A DNA stretch of 64,000 nt from Ascoidea rubescens DSM 1968 (Eukaryota; Ascomycota; Saccharomycetes; Ascoideales; Ascoideaceae): contig NW_017962918.1 of the NCBI RefSeq assembly GCF_001661345.1, positions 971,939 to 1,035,938 of the forward strand, written 5' to 3'. Positions within the stretch are counted from its first letter, which is position 1. Every line of letters starts with the position of its first letter. Positions 30,134 through 38,761 of the stretch are shown piece by piece. The position numbers and the translations under genes were made by a program. Below the pieces are notes generated by a model that saw nothing but the letters and a program-made list of their open reading frames with translations, made no database searches and had not been told where the DNA came from.

Positions 30134-32251
30134 ATGGCTTATGAATTCGTTGGCTACCAAGTCGAATTGCTACTACATGACAGTTCGAAAATAAGAGGTT
30201 ATATCAAAGATGTTGTTGATAGAACAATTACCATAATCAATGTTGAATTCGTAAATACCGGGAAAAAATTAAATTCTTATTCAATCTCTGGTAATTTAAT
30301 TAATGACTTGTATATTTTAAATTTACCCAAAAATCTATCCTCAAATTCTATTACCATTAATACTAACACCAATACCACCAATAACAAATTACAAACTGGA
30401 ACCACAATAAAAAAATCTAAAAAATCTAAAAATGATCCTGTTCTATTTGTTGACGATGCTATAATTTTTGCAAGCTCTTCAAAATCAAAATCAAGAGACA
30501 ATTCTCCAAGTATACCTTTAAAAAATAGAAAACTAAATAACAACAATAACAACCAGGATGATCCAGTTTGGGATGACGATATAACTAAAATTAAACAATC
30601 TTCTGATTTTGATTTTCAAAGTAATTTAGCTTTATTTGATAAAAAAAATGTCTTTCAAAAATTAAAATCAATGGATAATATTCAATATTCTAAAAGATTA
30701 GTTGGTCATAATAAAGTTGACTCTTTAAAATCCTTTAATTCAAACTCAATTCAAAATTTAGATCAAAACCAAAATGCAAATCAAAACCAAAACCAAAACC
30801 AAAATGCAAATCAAAATGCAAATCAAAATGGTTTTCAAATTGAAAATCAAAACGGATTTCAAAACTTTCTTCATAAATCAAACTATGATAATAACGAAAT
30901 GGTTCTAGATTTGAAAAGCGATAATTGGGATACTTCAACCAACGATGATTTTGCAAATAATGATCTTTATGATTCTCAATTATCTTCAAATCCTTCTAAT
31001 ATGATTTACAACATTACTACTATCAAAGAAAACGAAATTACTTCTGATTTAAACAATTCCTATACATATAAAAACACACCTCAAATCATTAAAAATAATA
31101 AAATTGATAAAATTGATAAAATTGATAAAATTGATAAAATTGACAAAATCGACAAAATCGACAAAATTGATAAAAATTCAAACCAAATTCAAAAGGATAA
31201 TTTAAGCTTTAAATTACAAAATTCAAACACCATCATACCCTTAATTTCTCAAGTTCATTTAATTGAAATTGAAAGACTCGCTTACCAAGAATTTAAAATA
31301 AATCCAAGCTTGTTTGCTGAAAATTGTGCTGTCAATTTATCAAAATTAATCATTCAATTACTCGGAGGTTCCCCAAGAATTGTCAATAATCACAATAAAC
31401 CACCTTTAATTTTAATTGTAGTTGGTAACAATAAAGCCGGTTCAAGGGGTTTGGCTGCTGGAAGACACTTGACTAATCATGGTGTTAGAGTAATTGCCTA
31501 TATTTTAACAAGAAAAACAAATTCTAACTTAACCAATGCAAATTCAATTAATCTCAATAATGACCAACATTCAATTGATGATTATTTCGATCTCAATGAC
31601 GATCTAGATTCTTCTGTTAAATATCAATTAAAACTATTCCATTCTTACGGTGGTAAAATAATTGATAATTTCAAAATTTTGAAAAAATTTATTCAAAATC
31701 TAGATTCTCCAATTGAATTAATATTAGATTCCTTACAAGGCTATGAATCAAATTTGTCTGACTTGTGGGATGAAAATGAGTTAAAAAATTCTTTACAAAT
31801 AATTAAATGGTGCAACAAATTGTCAAGTAAAGTTGGTATTATGTCTCTTGATATCCCTTCAGGCATAGATGCTGGCTCTGGCCAGTTTTCTCCAATTTTT
31901 AACTCCGGAAATCACAATGTTCCTGCTTCTAATGTCTCTGTCTCATCTGAATATAGTTTTATGGATTCATTAGTATCCGAAAATGATGATTTAGGAAATG
32001 ACTATAATCGCAATTCAAATGTATTGAACATTAAAATGAACTCTAAATGGATTGTCTCCCTTGGTTTACCTTTGATTTCATTATTACATAGCTACAAGTC
32101 CGGACTTATTCAGCCTGGTGATTGGATCCATTATTTGATTGACATTGGTATTCCTCACAAGATTTTCACAAAAAGAAGTTATTTAAGAAAATTTGACAGA
32201 AACCTATTTCTTGGTGAAGAGACTATTAAAACTTTAGAAATCTCTGATTAG
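30134..32251 (+). CDS. EDC3: EDC3, enhancer of mRNA decapping and P-body scaffold
   Basis: Predicted 705 aa cytoplasmic protein that would bind Dcp2 and Dhh1 and scaffold P-bodies. Residues 1-65 are a divergent LSm domain (FVGYQVELLLHDSSKIRGYI). An FDF region lies at about 135-200 (WDDDITKIKQSSDFDFQSNL, FDKKNVF). The C-terminal YjeF-N Rossmann domain (about 375-705) shows IEIERLAYQEF, GNNKAGSRGLAAGRHL, LDSLQGYESNLSDLWDE and SLDIPSGIDAGSG. The linker has Asn-Gln repeats near 30765-30850 and an Ile-Asp-Lys 9-bp repeat near 31099-31176. S. cerevisiae Edc3 is 551 aa; the extra length is linker and an insert in the YjeF-N domain near NSNLTNANSINLNND. Confidence 0.94.
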   Translation: MAYEFVGYQVELLLHDSSKIRGYIKDVVDRTITIINVEFVNTGKKLNSYSISGNLINDLYILNLPKNLSSNSITINTNTNTTNNKLQTGTTIKKSKKSKNDPVLFVDDAIIFASSSKSKSRDNSPSIPLKNRKLNNNNNNQDDPVWDDDITKIKQSSDFDFQSNLALFDKKNVFQKLKSMDNIQYSKRLVGHNKVDSLKSFNSNSIQNLDQNQNANQNQNQNQNANQNANQNGFQIENQNGFQNFLHKSNYDNNEMVLDLKSDNWDTSTNDDFANNDLYDSQLSSNPSNMIYNITTIKENEITSDLNNSYTYKNTPQIIKNNKIDKIDKIDKIDKIDKIDKIDKIDKNSNQIQKDNLSFKLQNSNTIIPLISQVHLIEIERLAYQEFKINPSLFAENCAVNLSKLIIQLLGGSPRIVNNHNKPPLILIVVGNNKAGSRGLAAGRHLTNHGVRVIAYILTRKTNSNLTNANSINLNNDQHSIDDYFDLNDDLDSSVKYQLKLFHSYGGKIIDNFKILKKFIQNLDSPIELILDSLQGYESNLSDLWDENELKNSLQIIKWCNKLSSKVGIMSLDIPSGIDAGSGQFSPIFNSGNHNVPASNVSVSSEYSFMDSLVSENDDLGNDYNRNSNVLNIKMNSKWIVSLGLPLISLLHSYKSGLIQPGDWIHYLIDIGIPHKIFTKRSYLRKFDRNLFLGEETIKTLEISD
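31099..31176 (+). repeat. 9-bp coding repeat (Ile-Asp-Lys) in EDC3
   Basis: About eight to nine copies of AAAATTGAT, the later ones with C substitutions (AAAATCGAC). The unit is nine bases, so changes in copy number keep the EDC3 frame. It encodes a charged IDK repeat in the linker between the FDF region and the YjeF-N domain. Confidence 0.9.
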
Positions 32252-32641
32252 ATGGTTTTTGATCTATTTTTATGATGCCTAGATTTATTTTATTAATTGT
32301 CATTTATACTTTTTTTTTTAACTTTATTGTTCATTTGATTTTTATCTTGCTTTTTCTTCCTGTATTAATATGATTCCTTTTATTATGTTTTTTACAAATA
32401 TTCATACTAATTTTATCATTTTAGTTTGTGTTTTTTTTATTCTTTTGGTTATTTTTTGTTCGTTTCTGTTTAAATAATTTAATGAAAAAGTATTAATAAA
32501 AACATAAATTTAAAAATGATTAATGATTCCTTTGTGAGTGAAACAAAAAAAAAAACTAAAATAAAAATAAAAATATAAAAAAAGTTATATGATGACTATA
32601 AACAGCAAAAGTAAATAAAAAAAAAAACAAGAAAAAAACAA
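32252..32641. terminator. Convergent 3' region of EDC3 and aconitase
   Basis: 390 bp, T-rich on the EDC3 side (T-run near 32311-32320) and A-rich on the aconitase side, consistent with two converging terminators. No gene is visible. Confidence 0.6.
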
Positions 32642-35056
32642 CTAGGGATTCTGTTGTTGTTGTCTTTTTAATTCACCAATATAATTAATTGCTGAGCCCG
32701 CTTTAAAAAACTCAACTTGATCTTCAGACATTGTATGTTTACAATCAATTATAAATGTCTCACCATTTCTTTTAGTTATTTTAACTTGAACTATTCCATT
32801 GTTATCCCCCTTTTTATCCAACATATCTGCCAAGTCAAGAGTTTCTAATACATCGCCACTAGAAACTTTGTCATAATCGTTTTCATCTTTAAATGTTAAT
32901 GGTAACATACCCTGTTTTTTCAAATTTGTTTCGTGAATTCTGGCAAAAGACTTGACTAGTATTATTCTGCCACCTAGAAATCTTGGAGACAAAGCAGCAT
33001 GTTCTCTAGCAGAACCTTCACCATAATTGTGTTCACCAATAACACACCAAGGTATTGCATCTTCTTTCCATTTAATCATCAATTCAGGAATTGAATAATC
33101 TTTGCCATCTAAATCATAGGCTTTGTTAACTTCGCCGGTTTCTTTATTTACGGCACCGATTAAAGTGTTGTTTGAAATATTTTCTAAATGACCTTTATAT
33201 TTGAGCCAGACACCAGCAGCAGAAATATGATCAGTAGTACATTTACCCTCAATTTTTAGTAGAATTGTTGTTTTCAATTCTTTTCCATTCCATTTATCAA
33301 AAGGGGTTAACAATTGTAATCTATCAGACTCAGGGGAAACCAAAACATCAACATTAGGATTTGATTTTGGCTCGGCGACTGGATAAAAGTCTTCATTACC
33401 TCTAATGAAACCTCTTTGAGGTAAATCAATACCTATTGGGTCACTAAATTTAAATTGTTTTCCATCTTGAGTTTGAATAGAGTCTTTTCTTGGGTCGAAA
33501 TCCATTTTTCCTGAATAAATTGCAGCAGTAACAATTTCAGGTGAGGTCAAGAAGTTCATTGTATTTCTATTTCCATCGTTTCTAGCTTTGAAGTTTCTGT
33601 TGAAAGAGGTAAAAATTGAATTTGTTTGGGTAGAAGTTTTTGGAATATCTTCTCTGTTCCATTGACCAATACATGGACCACAGGCATTTGCTAATACTAT
33701 AGCCCCATTGTTTTTAAATAAATCAATCAAGCCATCTCTTTGCAAAGTTGCTCTTATTTTTTCAGAACCTGGGGTAATGAAAAAGGGGATTTTAGGTTTC
33801 AAACCGGCATCAGAAGCCTGAGTAATTAATGAGGCTACTCTAGTCATATCTTGATAGGAAGAATTTGTGCAAGAGCCAATTAAACCAGCAGAGACAGTTT
33901 CAGGCCATTTGTTTTGTTTGGTTACTTCGCCAAATTTGCTGATTGGGGTTGATAAATCAGGAGTAAAGGGGCCATTTATATGGGGTTCTAGCTCAGATAA
34001 ATTGAGTTCGATAACTTTGTCATATTTAGCATTTTCATCTGATTTCAAGAAACCATAGTGTTTGTTTACTTGAGAAGCAAGGTGTGCAATTGGCTCTCTT
34101 CCAGTTGCAACAAGATAGTTGTAATGAGCAACATCTTGGTAGGGAAAAATTGAAGTAGTAGCACCAACTTCGGCCCCCATATTACAAATGGTTGCCATAC
34201 CAGTACATGATAGAGACTTGAGACCCTCACCAAAATATTCTATTATGTGATTGGTACCACCTCTGACGGTTAAAACTCCAGCCAAATGAGTGATAATGTC
34301 CTTTGGAGAAGCCCAACCATTGAGCTTGCCGGTCAACTTAACACCAAGTATCTTTGGAGCCTTTAATTCCCAGGGAGTACCAGTCAAGGCGTCAACAGCA
34401 TCAGCACCACCAACACCAATTGCAATGGCGCCTAAACCACCGGCATTGGGAGTATGAGAATCAGTTCCTAACATCATTAGACCTGGAGTCGAGAAATTTT
34501 CCAAAACAATTTGATGAATAATACCGGAACCTGGGCCCCAAAATTGAATACCATATTTTTCACCACAACTTTTTAAAAATTCAAAGACCTCTTTGTTGGT
34601 AGCAATAGAAGAAGCTAGATCAGTTTTGGCACCATCTTTTCCGACAATTAAATGGTCACAGTGGATCGAAGCAGGAATAGCAGTTTCGGGTAAACCACAG
34701 GTCATAAATTGCAATAAAGCCATTTGAGCAGAAGCATCTTGCATAGCAACTCTATCAGGGTTTAATTTTAAATACTGTTCACCTCTGATCGAGTTGATAT
34801 TTCCATTAAAAGCGGATAAAGATTCTTCTGGGTTGACTAAATGAGAGTAAAGAATCTTTTCAGCTAAAGTTAAAGGAGTGTCATTCAATATTTTTCTAAC
34901 ATTATTCAAGTTAGAAATTAGCTTTTGGTATGGAGGAGTTCTTGATTTGAATTCCTGGGGAACTTCGAGCACTGGTGCAGAAGTAGCTAAAGATCTTCTT
35001 AATAAGGACTGCGATCTCAAGCCGATATTGGAGGTTCTTCTACAAGCAGATAGCAT
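32642..35056 (-). CDS. Mitochondrial aconitase (ACO1/ACO2 family)
   Basis: Predicted 804 aa enzyme isomerising citrate and isocitrate in the TCA cycle. The N terminus is Arg/Ser/Leu-rich and reads as a mitochondrial presequence (about 1-30). The three 4Fe-4S ligands are present: C396 in GSCTNSS and C459/C462 in ACGPCIGQW. Also intact are DSHTPNAGGLG, TTDHISAAGVW, the GEGSAREHAA active-site loop and SFARIHETNLKKQG. Several late motifs (DRLQLLTPF, AAGVWLKYKGHLENISNN) recall S. cerevisiae Aco2, which works in lysine synthesis, more than Aco1. I therefore leave the symbol open; it may be the only or ancestral enzyme. I found no CTG codon in this ORF. Upstream lie an E-box and a CGG-N9-CCG site. 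Confidence 0.95.
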   Translation of the reverse strand: MLSACRRTSNIGLRSQSLLRRSLATSAPVLEVPQEFKSRTPPYQKLISNLNNVRKILNDTPLTLAEKILYSHLVNPEESLSAFNGNINSIRGEQYLKLNPDRVAMQDASAQMALLQFMTCGLPETAIPASIHCDHLIVGKDGAKTDLASSIATNKEVFEFLKSCGEKYGIQFWGPGSGIIHQIVLENFSTPGLMMLGTDSHTPNAGGLGAIAIGVGGADAVDALTGTPWELKAPKILGVKLTGKLNGWASPKDIITHLAGVLTVRGGTNHIIEYFGEGLKSLSCTGMATICNMGAEVGATTSIFPYQDVAHYNYLVATGREPIAHLASQVNKHYGFLKSDENAKYDKVIELNLSELEPHINGPFTPDLSTPISKFGEVTKQNKWPETVSAGLIGSCTNSSYQDMTRVASLITQASDAGLKPKIPFFITPGSEKIRATLQRDGLIDLFKNNGAIVLANACGPCIGQWNREDIPKTSTQTNSIFTSFNRNFKARNDGNRNTMNFLTSPEIVTAAIYSGKMDFDPRKDSIQTQDGKQFKFSDPIGIDLPQRGFIRGNEDFYPVAEPKSNPNVDVLVSPESDRLQLLTPFDKWNGKELKTTILLKIEGKCTTDHISAAGVWLKYKGHLENISNNTLIGAVNKETGEVNKAYDLDGKDYSIPELMIKWKEDAIPWCVIGEHNYGEGSAREHAALSPRFLGGRIILVKSFARIHETNLKKQGMLPLTFKDENDYDKVSSGDVLETLDLADMLDKKGDNNGIVQVKITKRNGETFIIDCKHTMSEDQVEFFKAGSAINYIGELKRQQQQNP

Positions 35057-35467
35057 TTTGGGTGTATAAAAGTATCTCTTGAGTCTTGAGTGTGACTGTT
35101 TGTAGTGGAACTGGCGAGTCGTAACGATCTTGGTGATAATTTTACAAAAGCCTAAAGGAAGAAAATAAAAGAAAGGGTTTTTAAGTTCCAGTCATTATTA
35201 GTCATGGTGAAGAATTTGGATCAATTGGCTGAAAAATCCACTGAAAATCTCGCTTTCAAAGTCGAAAAGCCTGAAAAAAATAAAAAAAATCCGGTCTGGT
35301 CGGATGTTGAAGCACGTGAACAAGGAAGTCTACAACGCCACGGATGTCGAATCCGCAGAGACGGAAAATAACCACAAAACAGAAGTCGTTTATTTACAGC
35401 ACAAGGATAGAAACTAGCTACAGCAGGATAACAGCAGGATATGGTGGTATCTCACAACCCGAGCCTG
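35057..35467. promoter_or_regulatory. Aconitase promoter with E-box and CGG-N9-CCG dyad
   Basis: 411 bp between the aconitase start and the end of NCE101. CACGTG lies at 35313-35318. CGGAT-GTCGA-ATCCG at 35341-35355 is a perfect 5-bp inverted repeat, equivalent to CGG-N9-CCG, a spacing a dimeric zinc-cluster factor might bind. Open frames here begin with non-ATG codons and look fortuitous. Confidence 0.45.
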
Positions 35468-35719
35468 TTACTCGTCGTTTTTTGAGGGGCCAAAGGTTTG
35501 ATGGTATCTCTTCGCTATCAACTCATTCAAGGTGTGGCCTTCTGGTCTTTGGATTCGGGCTTCGTAGGAGTAGTAAGATACAACCCCAACAAATATCGAG
35601 AAGATGGGATCAAGGGTTCTGCAGGCAAGCAAAGAGGGTGTTAGAAGGTTTTCCTGTAAAAGAGAGCTTGGAGTTCGCAAAATAACATACCTTGATAACA
35701 TGTAAGGATATGGAGCCAT
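35468..35719 (-). CDS. NCE101: NCE101, small single-pass membrane protein, two exons
   Basis: Two exons on the minus strand: 35719-35691 and 35618-35468, joined across a 72-nt intron (35690-35619). The intron starts GTATGT, has TTCTAAC at 35646-35640 and ends TGCAG. The product is 59 aa: MAPYPYMLSR, then TLDPIFSIFVGVVSYYSYEA, then RIQRPEGHTLNELIAKRY. One transmembrane helix (about 13-28) is followed by the family's YE-R--R-GH-LNEL pattern. S. cerevisiae Nce101 is 53 aa, was named for non-classical export, and its gene is also split by an intron, which supports this model. Without splicing, the longer open frame reads through the intron and gives an unrelated N terminus. Confidence 0.85.
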   Translation of the reverse strand: MAPYPYMLSRYVILRTPSSLLQENLLTPSLLACRTLDPIFSIFVGVVSYYSYEARIQRPEGHTLNELIAKRYHQTFGPSKNDE

Positions 35720-35822
35720 GGTGATTGCACTGTCGAAAGCTGTGAATTGATAGCAATATCGAAACAGTGTTTTCTGAAATCGAAGCTTCATTTATTGCAG
35801 GAAATGGCCGGAAAACACCCTC

Positions 35823-35843
35823 TGGAGGGAATCGAACCCGGAC
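35823..35843 (-). other. B-box-like element (possible extra TFIIIC site or tRNA relic)
   Basis: On the minus strand the sequence GGGTTCGATTCCC contains GGTTCGATTCC, a full match to the tRNA B-box consensus GGTTCGANTCC. I could not fold a tRNA around it: the T-stem pairs at only three of five positions, and no matching acceptor strand or A-box is visible upstream. It lies between NCE101 and AIM11 and may be an extra-TFIIIC (ETC-like) site or a decayed tRNA. Confidence 0.3.
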
Positions 35844-35965
35844 CCCAAATCGGCTCTTCAAAACCATTTATTGAGTTGTAAATTTGGTATTTACAGTGGA
35901 TGAATAAATAACTATCCAGGCTATATATAGATATAATACAGAAATACAGAAATACAGAATCTTTT

Positions 35966-36445
35966 CTACTTTTGGTCACTTATTTGGGCATTGATAAACT
36001 CACCAATGCTTTTCTCCAAATTTCTTGTAGCCTTATCAACCTCTTTGTCATTCTGCGAATTATTGTTGTGGCCATCTTCAATCTGGTCATTGCCAAACAA
36101 GTTCAGCATTTTTTGCCCAAACTCTCCAATAGAGGAGATATCAAATATCCAGCCTGCCCCGAATACCATCCAGGCAATAGAACTCGTCGTCATCATTGTT
36201 GAGTATGTGAGTGCTGCAATAGCATCGCTATGAGGTGACGATGGTAACGGTCTATGGTTTGCGTTAAACAAACTTGGAATATATCTTCTTGTTTGAATTC
36301 CACGAAATACAAAATGTGCTGAAAAAAACGTTGCGACTGCTGCTCCATAAAAAAATAGCATCTGTTTTCTTCTTCTCTGTTTATATTCAGCAGATGCGTC
36401 CTTCAACACATCCTTTGCAAAGTAGGCTTTAACGTATTCAGACAT
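35966..36445 (-). CDS. AIM11: AIM11-like mitochondrial membrane protein
   Basis: Predicted 159 aa, ATG at 36445; the frame stays open upstream to a GTG, but through a tandem repeat. Two transmembrane segments are visible (about 29-47 and 74-102). Between them is the family block GIQTRRYIPSLFNANHRPLP and SDAIAALTYST, and the second segment ends WIFDISSIGEF. This is the AIM11 pattern (altered inheritance of mitochondria; function unknown). The C-terminal 40 residues are Asn/Asp-rich and look poorly conserved. S. cerevisiae Aim11 is 137 aa. It shares a 271-bp divergent promoter with CAP2. Confidence 0.85.
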   Translation of the reverse strand: MSEYVKAYFAKDVLKDASAEYKQRRRKQMLFFYGAAVATFFSAHFVFRGIQTRRYIPSLFNANHRPLPSSPHSDAIAALTYSTMMTTSSIAWMVFGAGWIFDISSIGEFGQKMLNLFGNDQIEDGHNNNSQNDKEVDKATRNLEKSIGEFINAQISDQK

Positions 36446-36450
36446 TTTCT

Positions 36451-36490
36451 CTGATATTCTCTGATATTCTCTGATATTCTCTGATATTCT
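36451..36490. repeat. Four perfect 10-bp tandem repeats just upstream of the AIM11 start
   Basis: CTGATATTCT repeated four times on the plus strand (AGAATATCAG on the AIM11 strand). It ends five bases before the ATG at 36445, and the start-codon region AGAAAATGTCTG looks like a degenerate further unit. It lies in the leader, so copy number would change leader length. Confidence 0.9.
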
Positions 36491-36555
36491 TGTTTGTTGT
36501 AACCTATTCAATGGGGTCTTCTTCAGAGTTTTCTGAGATAAATCTGTTCGTCCAG

Positions 36556-36568
36556 TCACGTGACGTCG
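36556..36568. promoter_or_regulatory. E-box palindrome GTCACGTGAC overlapping a GACGTC motif
   Basis: A 10-bp perfect palindrome with the CACGTG core, as bound by Cbf1 or Pho4-type bHLH factors, overlaps a CRE-like GACGTC. It is in the divergent AIM11/CAP2 promoter, about 110 bp from the AIM11 ATG and 150 bp from the CAP2 ATG. Confidence 0.55.
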
Positions 36569-36716
36569 ATAAACATCAAAGTATTAATTAATACACCTCA
36601 TTCAATTGCAGTCTCATCTTCAAACACCAATATCACTGACCAATTGTGCCATATCTAGGTTTTTAACTAATTGACCTCTGGAGGTGTAGCCGGATTGATT
36701 AATTGCAATTTTTATA

Positions 36717-37695
36717 ATGGTATGGTTGATATTTGTTGGCCCCTATTGCTCTATCCTCTTGATTCACCCATTCCAACATGGGACAGTGCAAAAGATGAAA
36801 AATTACTAACAACTTGACATTTTCAAAACATTGTCAATTTTATAAAAAGTCTGAACAAGCTTTTGATGCATCTTTAGATTTATTGAGAAGGCTAAACCCC
36901 AAAAATATTTCTGATAATTTGATTAAAATCTGTCGTATTGCTCCTGATTTATCCGAAGATTTATTATCATCCATCGACATCCCCTTGCAACTAAAAAAAT
37001 GTCTAAAAACTGGTAAAGAATACTTAACCTGTGATTATAACAGAGATGGTGACTCCTATAGATCTCCTTGGTCCAATGTTTATTATCCAAAATTGCCCGC
37101 AGATATCGAAGAAGATGCTCCAAAACCTTCTTCTGAATTAAGAAAACTAGAAATTTTTGCCAATGAGTCCTTTGACATATATAGAGATTTATATTATGAA
37201 GGTGGTGTATCAAGTGTTTACCTTTGGGATCAAGATGAAGAAATCAACTCTTCAAATAATAATGGATTAATTGGAAGTTTTGCTGGTGCAATTCTATTGA
37301 AAAAAAAACTGGAAACTTCCTTGAGTTCTTGGGATAGTATTCATGTTGTTGAAGTCATTCCAAGCACTAATTCTGCCGTCTACAAATTAACCTCAACAAT
37401 TATTTTAGAATTGCAAGATAATGATCCAGAAGAGGATTTCACCTTAAGTTTAAGTGGAAACTTGACAAGACAAACCGAAAAGGAAATCGCCATAACCGAT
37501 AATGGTTCCCATATTGCTAACATCGGTTCATTTATTGAAGATGTTGAATCCAAATTACGAAATATGTTACAAGAAGTTTATTTTGGAAAGACTAAAGACA
37601 TCATTGGTGATTTAAGATCCGTAAATAAATTATCTGATATTGAACTAGATAAACAAAGACAGTCAACCGTCATCAGAGGTATTCAAGGTTTGTAG
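36717..37695 (+). CDS. CAP2: CAP2, F-actin capping protein beta subunit, two exons
   Basis: The long open frame has no usable ATG at its 5' end. The model that fits is exon 1 = ATG alone (36717-36719), an intron of 130 nt (36720-36849), then exon 2 (36850-37695). The intron starts GTATGG, has a perfect TACTAAC branch point at 36804-36810 and ends AAG. The spliced product starts MSEQAFDASLDLLRRLNP and is 282 aa, close to the 287 aa of S. cerevisiae Cap2. Family motifs are EYLTCDYNRDGDSYRSPWSN, RDLYYEGGVSSVYLW, SWDSIHVVEV and LSGNLTRQTEKEIA. With the alpha subunit it would cap barbed ends in cortical patches. The 5' site differs from GTATGT at its sixth base and the 3' site is AAG rather than YAG, so the exact junctions need cDNA. 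Confidence 0.9.
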
Positions 37696-37973
37696 AAAAC
37701 TTATTCATAAATTGTTTCCTTAATTTTATAGTATTTTGGTTTTTTTTAATTTTTACATTTTATTATTTCCATTTCCATTTCCATTTCAATTAATAAATTA
37801 ACCTCAGTTAGTGTTAGATCTTATGCTGAAATTGTAGACCGTTTGAGCTTGTAGAAAAAAAACGCGAAATATAACTTCTATTATATATCTATACTTTTTT
37901 TCTCCACTCTTTTATTTTCATCACTCTATCAAATTAACTGCTAAATTCGGGTTATAAGGGTTATAAATTCATA

Positions 37974-38474
37974 ATGAGCATGTCCAATTCAAATATTCAA
38001 TTGATTGAAAATAAAATAAATTCCAGTGAAAAAGAAGATGATATAATCTTAAATGTTTTGCCTTGCAGAATACAGTATAATGGATATACCAATGTCGATT
38101 TATGGACAGACACTGTTTCAACTTATAACAAAAATTCTACCAATGAAAACTCAGAGGAAAGAGGTAAATATGTTGGTTATTTTCGGGGACGAAAGCTTTT
38201 AGGTCAGTCTCTTGATGTCAATTCAAACAACGATAAAACAAACAATGAGATTGAAAGCTCTGAAAACACTAACAATTACAGCGCATTTATCGTTGAAAAA
38301 TCGAATATTGACAACTCCTTGAATTTAAAAAATAAAATTAACGAGATAAGAATATGGGATCATGAGTCTTTTCCATCTAATTCTGCAAAGTATAATGATT
38401 ATTATCTTGCAAATAACCAGTGGTGGAATATAAAAGAGTTGATTCAAGTAAGTAAACTCATCCATGAAGATTAG
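37974..38474 (+). CDS. RNH203: Ribonuclease H2 subunit C (RNH203-like)
   Basis: Predicted 166 aa non-catalytic subunit of RNase H2, which removes ribonucleotides and RNA-DNA hybrids. The family signature is present: NVLPCRIQYNGYTNVDLW (about 27-44) and YVGYFRGRKLLGQSL (about 66-80), followed after an Asn-rich linker by NNYSAFIVEK. These strands form the triple-barrel with subunit B in known structures. S. cerevisiae Rnh203 is 110 aa; the excess is in the linkers and C terminus. It lies 278 bp downstream of CAP2 on the same strand and converges on RCY1. Confidence 0.8.
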   Translation: MSMSNSNIQLIENKINSSEKEDDIILNVLPCRIQYNGYTNVDLWTDTVSTYNKNSTNENSEERGKYVGYFRGRKLLGQSLDVNSNNDKTNNEIESSENTNNYSAFIVEKSNIDNSLNLKNKINEIRIWDHESFPSNSAKYNDYYLANNQWWNIKELIQVSKLIHED

Positions 38475-38761
38475 ACGGATATCCGGATATTTCCGTTGCG
38501 CGGTTTGGGAAAACCGAGGAGATTTCGGTTGTTTCCAGTTGGATTCCAGAGACAAAAGTCGGAAATCAAATTCTTTTATCCAATAAAAACGCTGGAAAAT
38601 GTCAGCGAAGTCAACTTTCCAAAAACGTCTTTATGTATGATCCATAAAATTATACTAAATTATACTAAATTACAATAAGCTATAATAAATCATCATAAAT
38701 TACAATCAAGTTTTGAATCCAGAATTAAAATCAGTTATTCTCACTAAAAAGCTATAAAATG
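38475..38761. terminator. Convergent 3' region of RNH203 and RCY1 with two GC-rich dyads
   Basis: 287 bp. Immediately after the RNH203 stop lie CGGATATCCG (38476-38485, a 10-bp perfect palindrome) and CGGTTT-GGGA-AAACCG (38501-38516, a 6-bp stem with a 4-base loop). The rest is AT-rich. The second could form an RNA hairpin near the RNH203 3' end. Confidence 0.55.

Noticed and set aside
35790-35900. A tRNA gene around the B-box on the minus strand
   Set aside because: The T-stem has two mismatches, no matching acceptor or anticodon stem could be drawn, and no A-box is present at a usable distance.
36794-36808. ATG at 36794 as the CAP2 start
   Set aside because: It reads MKNY and then stops in the TAA of the TACTAAC branch point, so it cannot start the CAP2 frame.
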